Shown piece by piece: positions 1 to 9,192 of a stretch of DNA of 32,081 nucleotides. This stretch comes from Flavobacteriaceae bacterium (GTDB taxonomy: Bacteria; Bacteroidota; Bacteroidia; Flavobacteriales; Flavobacteriaceae). The stretch is taken from positions 1 through 32,081 of the forward strand of contig JAMONB010000297.1 in NCBI GenBank assembly GCA_027066745.1, in the 5' to 3' direction. The position numbers were made by a program, and so were the translations under genes. The first letter of the stretch is position 1. Each line of letters opens with the position of its first letter. A model generated the notes under the pieces. It made no database searches and was not told the DNA's origin. It saw nothing but the letters and a program-made list of their open reading frames with translations.

Positions 1-3000
1 TTGGTGTTGAATCTGGATCTGGTAATGAACTATTTGTTATTTGAGCCTGATTAGTATATTCGCCACACACATTAACTGTAACGGTATATTCTAAAGTTAC
101 AGTACTACCTGACGCTAATACATACACCCCTAAATCCCATTCTAATTCTCTTGTACCGACATTATAAGTAACAACACCTTGAGTTGTATTAAAATTTGGA
201 TGTGTATATATAAAATCATTAGGGATTACATCTGAGACTGTAATATCTGAAGTTACCGAAGGACCTGCATTGCTTACTCTCAATGTAAAAGTGATTGTTT
301 CTCCTTGATTTGGAGAGGCATTACTGACTGTTTTTCTTAAGCTTAAATCTGCACCTATTATCGTAATGGTTACGGTAGCCGTATCCGTTTGTCCAAAACT
401 ATCTGTAATGGTATAGGTAAAACTATCTGTACCAGCAAAATTGGTATTAGGTGTGTAAGTAAAAGTTCCATCAATATTAATAACTAATGTACCATTAGAG
501 GGATTGGTATTTGCAGTCACTGTAGTTGGTGTAACGCCTAACACATCTTGACCATTACCATTATCAACAAAAATATCACCTGAGACTGCTGTATTTAAAT
601 TGGTTGAAAACGCATCATCTATTGCATCAACCGCAGCTGCATTTAAAGGCATGTGTAATTGTAACACATCGCACATACATTGTGTTACCGAAGGATTCAT
701 TACAAACACCATTCCATCAGCAATACTACATATTGTATTTGAGGTAAAATTGATGTTCTTTGTTATCGTGGCACCTGCAGCTACAGCTTGAGAAATTGTT
801 CCTGAATGCATAGATGCTCCTGTAGGGTTTCCTGCATTATCAGCACAATAAATATCGTATATATATCCGCTTGGAGCATCAACTCCATTATTGATTAAAT
901 TTATAGTAAAGCTATAATTATTGTTTGCATTGAAAGAAGTTATAGATGCACTTGACCCTCCTGCATCTACCAAATCTGGTTTTATTATATCTAATAATTC
1001 TGTTGATGAACCTGTAGTTACAATAGAATTTACACAAGAAGCTGCACCACAAGTTAAACCTCCAGTTTCTATATAATTAATGATTGTAAAATTTGCATCT
1101 ATAGCACATCCACTAATTGCTGTTTGGATATCAAAAGAAAAATCAGCTGATTGTAAATTTGTAAGTCCTTGTGGATAGTTAATTACCAATTCATTTGCTG
1201 TAGACGAAACTAAAGTGATTCCATCAGGTGATGCAAATGTTCCATTAACGTAACTTAAATTTGTTGGAATAGTAACTCTACCAAAATCATTCACATCTGT
1301 TTGTGTTGCAGATTGACCTGCAATATTAGAAAATGTAGTTGTTATATGAACTGTTTCAGTAGTATTACACCCATCTATATGAGCACCATTGGCATCTAAT
1401 TCATTAGGAAGTAAAATTGCTGAAAAGGCATCATAAGGCTGTACAACACCATTGATATTTATATCATTAGAATACAGTAATGATCCGTTTCCTTCTGCAG
1501 GTTCTCCACAAGGTTTGTCTGCAAACACTTTAAAAAGTAAAGGAGTTCCTGAAATATAATCACAAGTTGTTTTTAATTCAAAATCTAGTTCTACCTGTCT
1601 ATCTACTACCGTCAACGCATCGTTAGTTCCTGGAATACCTCCTAAGGCGTTTATAACACTATGTCCTAATAAATCAATCTTCAATGTATTGCCTGTCGTT
1701 GTATACACTGCATTTTCTGTTCCTACCGCATTATATGGATATTTTACTTTGACAGATAATATATCTAATGACGAGAGTCCAGAAGGTATAGTAAATTCAA
1801 CTCTTGGATTTAGTAATTTTGCCAACTGTGCACTATTTACTTTTACTTTGATATGAAAAGCATCACACATATCTATACGGGTAGTAGGTTGGTCTGTTAT
1901 TTCTAGTTGTACTTTAGAACTTCTTGGAGATAACTGCAATTGAACTATATTCTCATAACATTGATTTGTTAGATTTACATATTCTTGTTGTGTTGGATAA
2001 GCATCACAACTCCAACCATGAGAAAAATCGATAAATTGATCTGTACATGAACTATAGGTCGCTTGAATTCTTATATCTTTTGAAGAACCGTTTGCAATTG
2101 CACCTACTTCTACCCATGTAACACCGCCAGCTTGTACTATATTTAAAGCTATGGAAGCTCCCCCTGTAATATCATAAGCTCCTAGGATTGTAATATTTGG
2201 ATTTTGCGAAACACGAATCCAATTGTAATCAATTGATCCAGTCCCAGATGATGTATTAACAATACTCCCTTCAAAATTTGCAATGGTATTTACACCATCT
2301 GTAATTGGAGAATTTATAGGTTGTATGGTAAAGTTAGGTTTTGTATACTCTAAAGCTCTACTTGTATTTTTCGTTGGTTCTATAACATTTGCTCCATAAT
2401 GAAAATCTTTATAGTTAGTTTCATAATTAACAAGCCCATCTTCATCTGAAGTACAAGAACCTTTTACCCAAAAAGAAGCTCTAGGATAATAGGTATTTGT
2501 TTGATCACCATTTCTAAAATTTGCTGTTGGCGTTAATGTAATGGCGTTACCCACTTGTGAGAAAGTTATACCGTTATTTGCAATAGTAAAATTCCCTTGA
2601 TTATTTAATATTTCTGCTCTGCCTGTAAAGGTAAACCCTTGTGGTAAAATTGCTGTCACACTCTCTAAACCAAAAGGCGGTCTATATTCATTAGAGAATA
2701 AATCTCCTGCATTTGAACGTTCTGTTGAATAAACTCTTAAGACACCATCCTCGCAATTTTTAAAACGATAAAGATTTGCACCAAAACCTCTTGTTACTCT
2801 TAAAACAGATGCTTCAGACCCATAGGTGTCACAAGAGACTTTATTATTTAAATTATCGATTGCATAAAACTCCCCTCTAAAATTGGTAAGTTTATGTAAA
2901 TTCGAACTTGTTTGATTCATATTAAACCTATAATTCAAGGACATGAAAATAGAATCAGCACTATCAAATAAAACATTATCATATAAATTTTTATAGGAAC

Positions 3001-5461
3001 TTAAATCAAATTTTGCCGTATGTGTATCACCTGAACTTGTTACCACAGGTATGCTTGTTAATACTTGTACTGCTGTTGTTGTTCCTGAAGAGCTATCGTA
3101 AACATTAATAGTTCCATCTAAATACTCAATTGTACTTGCACCAAGTGCGTTACCTATAGTTGAATACTTTATTTCGAAAAACTGGTTGTCAGTTGTATAG
3201 TTATTTATAATTGCTTTTGTCTTTATTCTCATAGTATCACCAGCCAAATAGTTATGTAATGCATAACCATTCGCATCAGCTTGAGATAAATCAACTCTGG
3301 TATTTTGCGTATTGTCAGTCCAACCTGCAGAAGTTCTATCGGCATCAAAATTTGTTATTCTTGGACCATCACATCTAGGAAAACAATCATGAGTTGTAAC
3401 AGTTTCAAAATTTCCACAGTGAATATCTTCATTAAAACATAAATTACCATTACCATCTCTCAATCTTAAATTGGTCGTATACCCAACTGTAAAGACATTA
3501 GAGTCATTGTTAGCTATATATGCTGCACAATCAAATTTTAATGGAAATTTTAAAATCCCAGACTGAAAGACATTAGCAAGAATTAGGGGATAGTTATGTA
3601 AATTTGTAGTTGAATAAGTAATTGTATTACCTGTTTGACTAAACAAACCTGCATTTACATTTGCGGCATCTAAGGTTACTCCACTAGGTACATTAATAGA
3701 TACCGTAAATTCACTATCAGCATTTGAAGACAATGCATTATGCCCATTCAATGAGATACTGCTGTACATGGCTGGTGCAATAGTTAACTCAAAAGAATCA
3801 CCATCAGATACATCTTTATCACCAGCTATCTCAGTAGTTCTTAAATAATCTCGTATCAAGTTTCTATAACCAAAATCTAATCGCTTGGCATCTTTTGGCT
3901 CTAAACATTGGTTTTTAATATTTACATCAAAATATAAATGCTCCCAACCAATATAATCATATCTTCCTGTACCACAATTGGAACGTGGGTTGTAATCAAT
4001 ATCTAATTCTATAATCGTTGATTCTCCTGGGGCCAAATCATCATAAAAACTATCACCATCTAAATCCTCAAGCCCAACACCTGGACCGTCTGGATCAACT
4101 GTTAAAAAATTTGGTGGTATAGCTAAAGTATTTCCAGAACCTCTAGTAGGATACAATGTTGAAGGATTATCAAATGTTGGTATTACAGCAGGCCCATTGG
4201 TAAAACGCACATTACTTAATGATCTTGTGTTTTGATAATCGTATGCCCAAAAAGGATTTGAATTATAGCTGGTTAAAATAGAATTATTGTGCCCTAAACC
4301 AATGTTAATATACACATCTTTCGCCATTGTTCCTACACCTACAGCTGTGTTTTCTATCTTCACTCTAAAATGATTTGTAGCACAAATATCATTATCACCT
4401 TCTAATTGTGTTAATTCCAAATTAGGAAATTGATCTCTTAATAGAATGGCCCCAGCTTTTAATCCGCTTTTTTGACATTCTGCATTACTACAACCCCAAT
4501 ATACATCATGAAAAACATTGACATTATCACAACTAATGACAATAAATTTTTCTTCAAAATTTAAAGTTTCTCCATTTTCAAATAACTGATTTCCATTTTC
4601 GTTTGCTGTAGCGACATTAAAAGGTGCTTGAGTTAGATCAATATCATATATTAATGTGGTTATATTAGTAATTGCATCAACAATGGTACTTGTTGGTATT
4701 TGTACTGCACCATTAAATAAAAATTGATAATTAGAAACTCCTGGGTGAACAAAAATTTCATGATGATATTGTTGAATATTTCCATTACCCCCTTGTACAA
4801 CCTCAACAGGTCTTGTAAAATAAACTGGTGCTCCTGTACTACTTAATAATGCATTAATGGGATTAATATCCAACACACTTAAAGAGGCTGATAACAAATC
4901 ATATGAAGAAATACTATCATCAAAATCTTGAGCAGATTTAGATATACTATTGTCTAGATAATTAATCTCATGTCTATCTTTGAAGGCTCCTTCAGCTTCT
5001 TTAAAGTTAACCGCAGGACAATCTGCAGTTCGTTGAAAACTAAAAATAACCTTATCTCCTAAACTCCAATTTTCATCAGTACCTCCTCCATTAAGGTTTC
5101 TAATTTCAAATTCAGGACTTGTTAAAGAAGATGAGGCTACATAAGTAATTGCGTAAGCTCCAAGGTTTTGAGTTAAGGCAATTGTACCTGGAACGTATTC
5201 AACGCCAATGGGAAGTGTAAATTCAATACTAAAATTATGCAATCTATTGTTCTTTTTTGCTGTTATAGTTACAATTTCGTTTGAGTTATTACTTGCTTCA
5301 CAAACCCCTAAATCTTCAGGAGATAAATTTACTCTAAAATCACTATTGTCAATTTGAGCACTAACAAAACTAGCAACAAAAAACAACAGTATAGCTGTCC
5401 ATTTTTTCAACTTGACTGCATTTTTTAATTTGTTGGTTGGTTGACTATATTGTTTTTTCAT
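1..5461 (-). CDS. Very large secreted surface protein with DUF11-like and cadherin/Ig-like domains; partial, continues beyond the left edge
   Basis: Not in the ORF track because it has no stop in the window. The ATG at 5461 (minus) gives MKKQYSQPTNKLKNAVKLKKWTAILLFFVASFVSAQIDNSDFRVNLSPEDLGVCEASNNSNEIVTITAKKNN..., with a signal peptide. The same phase is open at ~2338 (PNFTIQPINSPITDGVNTIA) and at the edge. Near the edge it reads SGDIFVDNGNGQDVLGVTPTTVTANTNPSNGTLVINIDGTFTYTPNTNFAGTDSFTYTITDSFGQTDTATVTITIIGADLSLRKTVSNASPNQGETITFTLRV...CGEYTNQAQITNSSLPDPDSTP, a cadherin-like repeat followed by a DUF11 repeat. Confidence 0.9.
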   Translation of the reverse strand, partial: MKKQYSQPTNKLKNAVKLKKWTAILLFFVASFVSAQIDNSDFRVNLSPEDLGVCEASNNSNEIVTITAKKNNRLHNFSIEFTLPIGVEYVPGTIALTQNLGAYAITYVASSSLTSPEFEIRNLNGGGTDENWSLGDKVIFSFQRTADCPAVNFKEAEGAFKDRHEINYLDNSISKSAQDFDDSISSYDLLSASLSVLDINPINALLSSTGAPVYFTRPVEVVQGGNGNIQQYHHEIFVHPGVSNYQFLFNGAVQIPTSTIVDAITNITTLIYDIDLTQAPFNVATANENGNQLFENGETLNFEEKFIVISCDNVNVFHDVYWGCSNAECQKSGLKAGAILLRDQFPNLELTQLEGDNDICATNHFRVKIENTAVGVGTMAKDVYINIGLGHNNSILTSYNSNPFWAYDYQNTRSLSNVRFTNGPAVIPTFDNPSTLYPTRGSGNTLAIPPNFLTVDPDGPGVGLEDLDGDSFYDDLAPGESTIIELDIDYNPRSNCGTGRYDYIGWEHLYFDVNIKNQCLEPKDAKRLDFGYRNLIRDYLRTTEIAGDKDVSDGDSFELTIAPAMYSSISLNGHNALSSNADSEFTVSINVPSGVTLDAANVNAGLFSQTGNTITYSTTNLHNYPLILANVFQSGILKFPLKFDCAAYIANNDSNVFTVGYTTNLRLRDGNGNLCFNEDIHCGNFETVTTHDCFPRCDGPRITNFDADRTSAGWTDNTQNTRVDLSQADANGYALHNYLAGDTMRIKTKAIINNYTTDNQFFEIKYSTIGNALGASTIEYLDGTINVYDSSSGTTTAVQVLTSIPVVTSSGDTHTAKFDLSSYKNLYDNVLFDSADSIFMSLNYRFNMNQTSSNLHKLTNFRGEFYAIDNLNNKVSCDTYGSEASVLRVTRGFGANLYRFKNCEDGVLRVYSTERSNAGDLFSNEYRPPFGLESVTAILPQGFTFTGRAEILNNQGNFTIANNGITFSQVGNAITLTPTANFRNGDQTNTYYPRASFWVKGSCTSDEDGLVNYETNYKDFHYGANVIEPTKNTSRALEYTKPNFTIQPINSPITDGVNTIANFEGSIVNTSSGTGSIDYNWIRVSQNPNITILGAYDITGGASIALNIVQAGGVTWVEVGAIANGSSKDIRIQATYSSCTDQFIDFSHGWSCDAYPTQQEYVNLTNQCYENIVQLQLSPRSSKVQLEITDQPTTRIDMCDAFHIKVKVNSAQLAKLLNPRVEFTIPSGLSSLDILSVKVKYPYNAVGTENAVYTTTGNTLKIDLLGHSVINALGGIPGTNDALTVVDRQVELDFELKTTCDYISGTPLLFKVFADKPCGEPAEGNGSLLYSNDININGVVQPYDAFSAILLPNELDANGAHIDGCNTTETVHITTTFSNIAGQSATQTDVNDFGRVTIPTNLSYVNGTFASPDGITLVSSTANELVINYPQGLTNLQSADFSFDIQTAISGCAIDANFTIINYIETGGLTCGAASCVNSIVTTGSSTELLDIIKPDLVDAGGSSASITSFNANNNYSFTINLINNGVDAPSGYIYDIYCADNAGNPTGASMHSGTISQAVAAGATITKNINFTSNTICSIADGMVFVMNPSVTQCMCDVLQLHMPLNAAAVDAIDDAFSTNLNTAVSGDIFVDNGNGQDVLGVTPTTVTANTNPSNGTLVINIDGTFTYTPNTNFAGTDSFTYTITDSFGQTDTATVTITIIGADLSLRKTVSNASPNQGETITFTLRVSNAGPSVTSDITVSDVIPNDFIYTHPNFNTTQGVVTYNVGTRELEWDLGVYVLASGSTVTLEYTVTVNVCGEYTNQAQITNSSLPDPDSTP

Positions 5462-5500
5462 TTCTTAATTTCTATTATTTGGAATTGAATCTGGGGCAGT

Positions 5501-5968
5501 TTATGAATTTTTTATTATCTCTTCTTTATTTATAAACACTCTGTAAATACCTACACAAACTTTAGGTATTAAAGTTTGTGTATTATAGAATAAGTCTTGT
5601 CTCTCTGATTTTTTGGCAACAGGCGTAAAAAAAACATCCCCATATTTTTGAAGAATTTCACTAAAAACATCTAACATTCTAGCTCCTTCAGAATTAAATC
5701 TGTAGGCAATACTTTCTGAATTAAAAGTTTGATTTGGCACATTTCCTCTACTATTATTCACAAACATAATCAGTGTAGAGTTTTCATATGAGGATTGAAA
5801 ATGTGTTTTTACTATTTCTCTATTATTTCTAACAGCCAAAGCATGTCTATTTACAACAGCTATATTATTAACTGCTGTACTTTCAATAAAAGTAGTTTGT
5901 GCCACTGCAGAAATTATTACAACAGCAAAAATAATAGTAAGAACTATTCTATCTATTGATTTGGTCAT
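5501..5968 (-). CDS. Small secreted protein of unknown function (155 aa), likely co-transcribed with the large surface protein
   Basis: ORF with N-terminal hydrophobic signal (MTKSIDRIVLTIIFAVVIISAVAQ); ends ~40 bp upstream of the large ORF on the same strand; no recognised family. Confidence 0.65.
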   Translation of the reverse strand: MTKSIDRIVLTIIFAVVIISAVAQTTFIESTAVNNIAVVNRHALAVRNNREIVKTHFQSSYENSTLIMFVNNSRGNVPNQTFNSESIAYRFNSEGARMLDVFSEILQKYGDVFFTPVAKKSERQDLFYNTQTLIPKVCVGIYRVFINKEEIIKNS

Positions 5969-6158
5969 TGTTGATTTTATTTACTAAAGTAAAAGCCATA
6001 CATACTATAACAATTTCACATCATAAAACCCTACCTTATACTTAATCAAGGTGGATACAAAACTATATTATTTAATAACTCGAGAAATACTCTTTACATT
6101 AAAGACTTAATATTTTATATTCCTTTAACATTTTCACACCTTCCTACTATTACCGAAG

Positions 6159-6166
6159 CAAATATA
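6159..6166 (-). promoter_or_regulatory. Candidate Bacteroidota -7 element (TATATTTG) for the minus-strand 5968/5461 unit
   Basis: Plus-strand CAAATATA = TATATTTG on minus, matching TAnnTTTG; no clear TTG at the expected -33 distance. Confidence 0.35.
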
Positions 6167-6352
6167 TATTTTACCTATTAAGTTGTTAACATAATGTTAA
6201 TAACCTAATATTATTGTTAACAACTATCTTTCCAGCTAATACTCCACAAACGTAACCAACTGATTATTATTGTTTAATAATGAATAACATATAAACTACA
6301 AACTATCTTTTACCTTTTAATATAATTCCTTCAATCTCTTCATATTTTCTTC

Positions 6353-6360
6353 TATATTTG
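6353..6360 (+). promoter_or_regulatory. Candidate Bacteroidota -7 element (TATATTTG) upstream of sufA
   Basis: Exact TAnnTTTG match 28 bp upstream of the sufA ATG. Confidence 0.5.
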
Positions 6361-6363
6361 CAC

Positions 6364-6386
6364 TTATCTAGAATGAATCTATATAA
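6364..6386. promoter_or_regulatory. Imperfect palindrome at the predicted suf transcription start; candidate operator
   Basis: TTATCTAGAATGAATCTATATAA: 9 of 11 positions pair with the reverse complement around a central base; lies between the -7 element and the start codon. Confidence 0.4.
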
Positions 6387-6388
6387 TT

Positions 6389-6718
6389 ATGATACAAGTG
6401 TCTGAAATAGCAAAAGACAAAGTAATTGAGTTGATGGCAGCTGATGGCTTTGATGCGTCAATAGACTTTGTAAGGGTTGGTGTTAAAAGTGGTGGTTGTT
6501 CTGGTTTATCTTATGATCTGAAATTTGATAAAGAGCAACAAGAGAGCGATAAAATATTTGAAAATAACAACATAAAAATTATCGTTGATAAAAAAAGTTT
6601 TTTATACCTTGTAGGTACAACGTTAGACTATTCTGGCGGCTTGAATGGAACTGGGTTTGTGTTTAATAATCCAAATGCAAATAGAACTTGTGGGTGTGGA
6701 GAGAGTTTCTCGCTTTAA
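6389..6718 (+). CDS. sufA: HesB/IscA/SufA-family iron-sulfur carrier protein
   Basis: 109 aa with [14 protein letters not shown] and C-terminal [10 protein letters not shown] cysteines; directly upstream of sufB. Confidence 0.93.
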   Translation: MIQVSEIAKDKVIELMAADGFDASIDFVRVGVKSGGCSGLSYDLKFDKEQQESDKIFENNNIKIIVDKKSFLYLVGTTLDYSGGLNGTGFVFNNPNANRTCGCGESFSL

Positions 6719-6753
6719 TTCCCATCCTAAATACTTCCCGAAGGGAAGGACTT
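6719..6753 (-). repeat. Dispersed intergenic repeat, family 1 (inverted orientation)
   Basis: Minus strand reads AAGTCCTTCCCTTCGGGAAGTATTTAGGATGGGAA; lies between sufA and sufB. Confidence 0.75.
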
Positions 6754-6768
6754 CATAAAGATGACAAT

Positions 6769-8217
6769 ATGAGTAAATATACTGAAGACGACTTAAAAAA
6801 AGAACTCGAAACCAAAGAGTATGAATATGGTTTTTATACAGATATAGAAGCTGATAAGTTCCCAGTGGGATTAAATGAAAATGTTGTTAGGGCTATTTCT
6901 AAAAAGAAAAATGAACCTGAATGGATGACCAAATGGCGTTTAGAAGCTTTTAAAGTTTGGAAAACAATGACCGAGCCTGAATGGGCAAATGTAAACTACC
7001 CTAAACCTGATTTTCAAGGTATTTCTTATTATTCAGCACCAAAAAAAAAGCCTGAATTAGAGAGCTTAGACGAAGTTGATCCTGAATTATTAAAAACTTT
7101 TGAAAAACTGGGCATTTCTATCAATGAACAAAAACGTATGACTGGTGTGGCGATGGATATTGTTATCGATTCCGTTTCTGTAGCGACCACTTTTAAGAAA
7201 ACACTAGGTGAAAAAGGAATTATTTTTTGTCCCATTTCTGAAGCCATACAAGAACATCCTGAATTGGTAAAAAAATATCTAGGTACTATCGTGCCAACAA
7301 CTGATAATTTCTATGCTGCTTTAAATAGTGCTGTGTTTAGTGATGGCTCTTTTTGTTATATCCCTAAAGGTGTAAAATGCCCTATGGAATTGTCTACTTA
7401 TTTTAGAATTAATGAAGGAGGCACAGGTCAATTTGAACGCACGCTCGTTATTGCTGATAAAGGAAGTTATGTAAGTTATTTAGAAGGTTGTACTGCACCT
7501 GCCCGTGATGAAAATCAATTACATGCCGCAGTAGTTGAGTTAATTGCTTTAGATGATGCTGAAATTAAGTATTCAACCGTCCAAAACTGGTATCCTGGTG
7601 ATGCAGAAGGTAAAGGTGGTGTTTTTAATTTTGTAACTAAACGCGGTCTTTGCGAAACCAATGCAAAAATTTCTTGGACGCAAGTAGAAACAGGATCTGC
7701 TGTAACTTGGAAATACCCAAGCTGTATCTTAAAAGGTGATAATTCTGTTGGTGAATTTTATTCAATTGCCGTAACCAATAATTACCAACAAGCAGATACG
7801 GGTACCAAAATGATTCATCTAGGAAAAAACACTAAAAGCACCATTATTTCTAAAGGTGTTTCTGCTGGTAAGTCTCAAAACTCTTATCGAGGGTTGGTAC
7901 AAATTCACTCTAAAGCTAAAAATGCTCGTAATTTTTCACAATGTGATTCACTCTTAATGGGAGATCAATGTGGAGCACATACCTTCCCTTATATTGAAGT
8001 AAAAAATAAATCATCCCAAATTGAACATGAAGCCACAACATCTAAAATTGGCGAAGATCAATTATTCTATTGTAATCAACGTGGTATTGATACCGATAAA
8101 GCCATTGCCTTAATTGTAAATGGCTTCAGTAAAGAAGTGTTGAATAAATTACCTATGGAATTTGCAGTAGAAGCAAGGAAGTTATTAGAGATTAGCTTGG
8201 AAGGAAGTGTGGGGTAA
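6769..8217 (+). CDS. sufB: Fe-S cluster assembly protein SufB
   Basis: Track ORF starts at 6688, overlapping suf[23 protein letters not shown] starting at ATG 6769 is the typical N-terminus. Family sequence includes [21 protein letters not shown] and [21 protein letters not shown]. Confidence 0.95.
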   Translation: MSKYTEDDLKKELETKEYEYGFYTDIEADKFPVGLNENVVRAISKKKNEPEWMTKWRLEAFKVWKTMTEPEWANVNYPKPDFQGISYYSAPKKKPELESLDEVDPELLKTFEKLGISINEQKRMTGVAMDIVIDSVSVATTFKKTLGEKGIIFCPISEAIQEHPELVKKYLGTIVPTTDNFYAALNSAVFSDGSFCYIPKGVKCPMELSTYFRINEGGTGQFERTLVIADKGSYVSYLEGCTAPARDENQLHAAVVELIALDDAEIKYSTVQNWYPGDAEGKGGVFNFVTKRGLCETNAKISWTQVETGSAVTWKYPSCILKGDNSVGEFYSIAVTNNYQQADTGTKMIHLGKNTKSTIISKGVSAGKSQNSYRGLVQIHSKAKNARNFSQCDSLLMGDQCGAHTFPYIEVKNKSSQIEHEATTSKIGEDQLFYCNQRGIDTDKAIALIVNGFSKEVLNKLPMEFAVEARKLLEISLEGSVG

Positions 8218-8253
8218 TCCCTCTGCCTTTGGCATCTCCTTGAAGGGGAGAAA
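8217..8253. repeat. Intergenic GC-richer repeat-like element between sufB and the lactonase-like gene
   Basis: tccctctgcctttggcatctccttgaaggggag; clear composition change and hairpin-like halves (gcctttggc; ctccttgaaggggag). Only one copy in the window. Confidence 0.45.
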
Positions 8254-8300
8254 TAGTAAGCTGTTGGCTGTAACGTAAAAAATTAAAAACCTTAGTTATC

Positions 8301-9175
8301 ATGAAAAAAATTATTTTATTACTTAGTCTTGGATTAACTATATTTTCTTGTAAAGACCTAAAAAAGGAGTTAAAGATGGTTATGCAGATGTAAAAAAAGA
8401 AGATTCAATTCCAAAAATCACCTTACATGTTTTTGATGGTGGTAAAATTGTAGTCAATAACCTCGAATTATTTTCTGAAGACACTACGTATCACGGACAA
8501 ACAAAAACCTTTGCTGATGCTTTTTATGTAATTCAACACCCTAAAGGTAATTTAATTTGGGATGCAGGTTTACCTGAAAATTTAGTTGGTTTACCTGAAC
8601 CATTTACTGATCCTAGTGGAGCTTTTACCGTTTCTAGAAAAGATTCTGTTCTAAATCAACTAAAAACAATTGGCTTAACACCAGAAGATTTTAAATACAT
8701 TGCCTTATCACATTCGCATTTTGATCATGTGGGGCATGCAAATCACTTTAAAAATGCCACATGGTTAGTGCAAGAAAATGAATATGATTTTTTCACCAAT
8801 GATTCTGCTCAAGTAAAACAAGCTGATATTTACGGAATGATTAAAGACCTAAAAAATATACAAAAACTACATGGTGAATATGATGTTTTTGGAGATAGTA
8901 CTGTAGTAATAAAACCTATGCCTGGACACACTATTGGGCATCAAGTATTGTATTTAAATATAGGACTTGAAAAACCGCTTTTATTAACAGGAGACCTCTA
9001 TCATTTTGAGGAAAACCGCACACATAGAAGATGTCCGATTTTTAATTATAATATTCCTCAGACCAAACAAAGCATGGAGGTTTTTGAAAATCTAGCTACA
9101 GCTAATAATGCAACTGTTATTATACAACATTCACAAAAAGATTTTGATAAACTCAAACAACTATTAAAAAATTAA
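8301..9175 (+). pseudogene. Metallo-beta-lactamase-fold (lactonase-like) lipoprotein with a single -1 frameshift at an A6 tract
   Basis: Frame 1 from 8301: MKKIILLLSLGLTIFSCKDLKKELKMVMQM*. Moving to the -1 frame at 8360-8366 gives ...KKGVKDGYADVKKEDSIPKITLHVFDGGKIVVNNLELFSEDTTYHGQTKTFADAFYVIQHPKGNLIWDAGLPENL... continuous with the track ORF 8729-9175, containing HxHxDH (SHSHFDHVGH) and PGHTIGHQ/TGDLYH. The track ORF start at 8729 is internal. Confidence 0.85.
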
Positions 9176-9192
9176 AAGATTTAAAATTGAAG

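Noticed and set aside
600-791. Plus-strand 63-aa ORF in the track
   Set aside because: Lies antisense inside the continuous minus-strand surface-protein frame; no start context or family resemblance.
6266-6281. Small inverted repeat ATTATTGTTTAATAAT as terminator or operator
   Set aside because: Short AT-only arms are expected by chance in this AT-rich intergenic region.
7029-7247. Minus-strand ORF inside sufB, and similar antisense ORFs (10886-11110, 12725-12979, 14098-14376, 15325-15525, 15995-16267, 17785-17967, 17981-18175, 18480-18671, 20107-20388, 21049-21252, 21601-21951, 22665-22913, 24890-25147, 25335-25517, 25916-26128, 29372-29641)
   Set aside because: All overlap well-supported genes on the other strand and look like chance shadow frames in AT-rich coding DNA.
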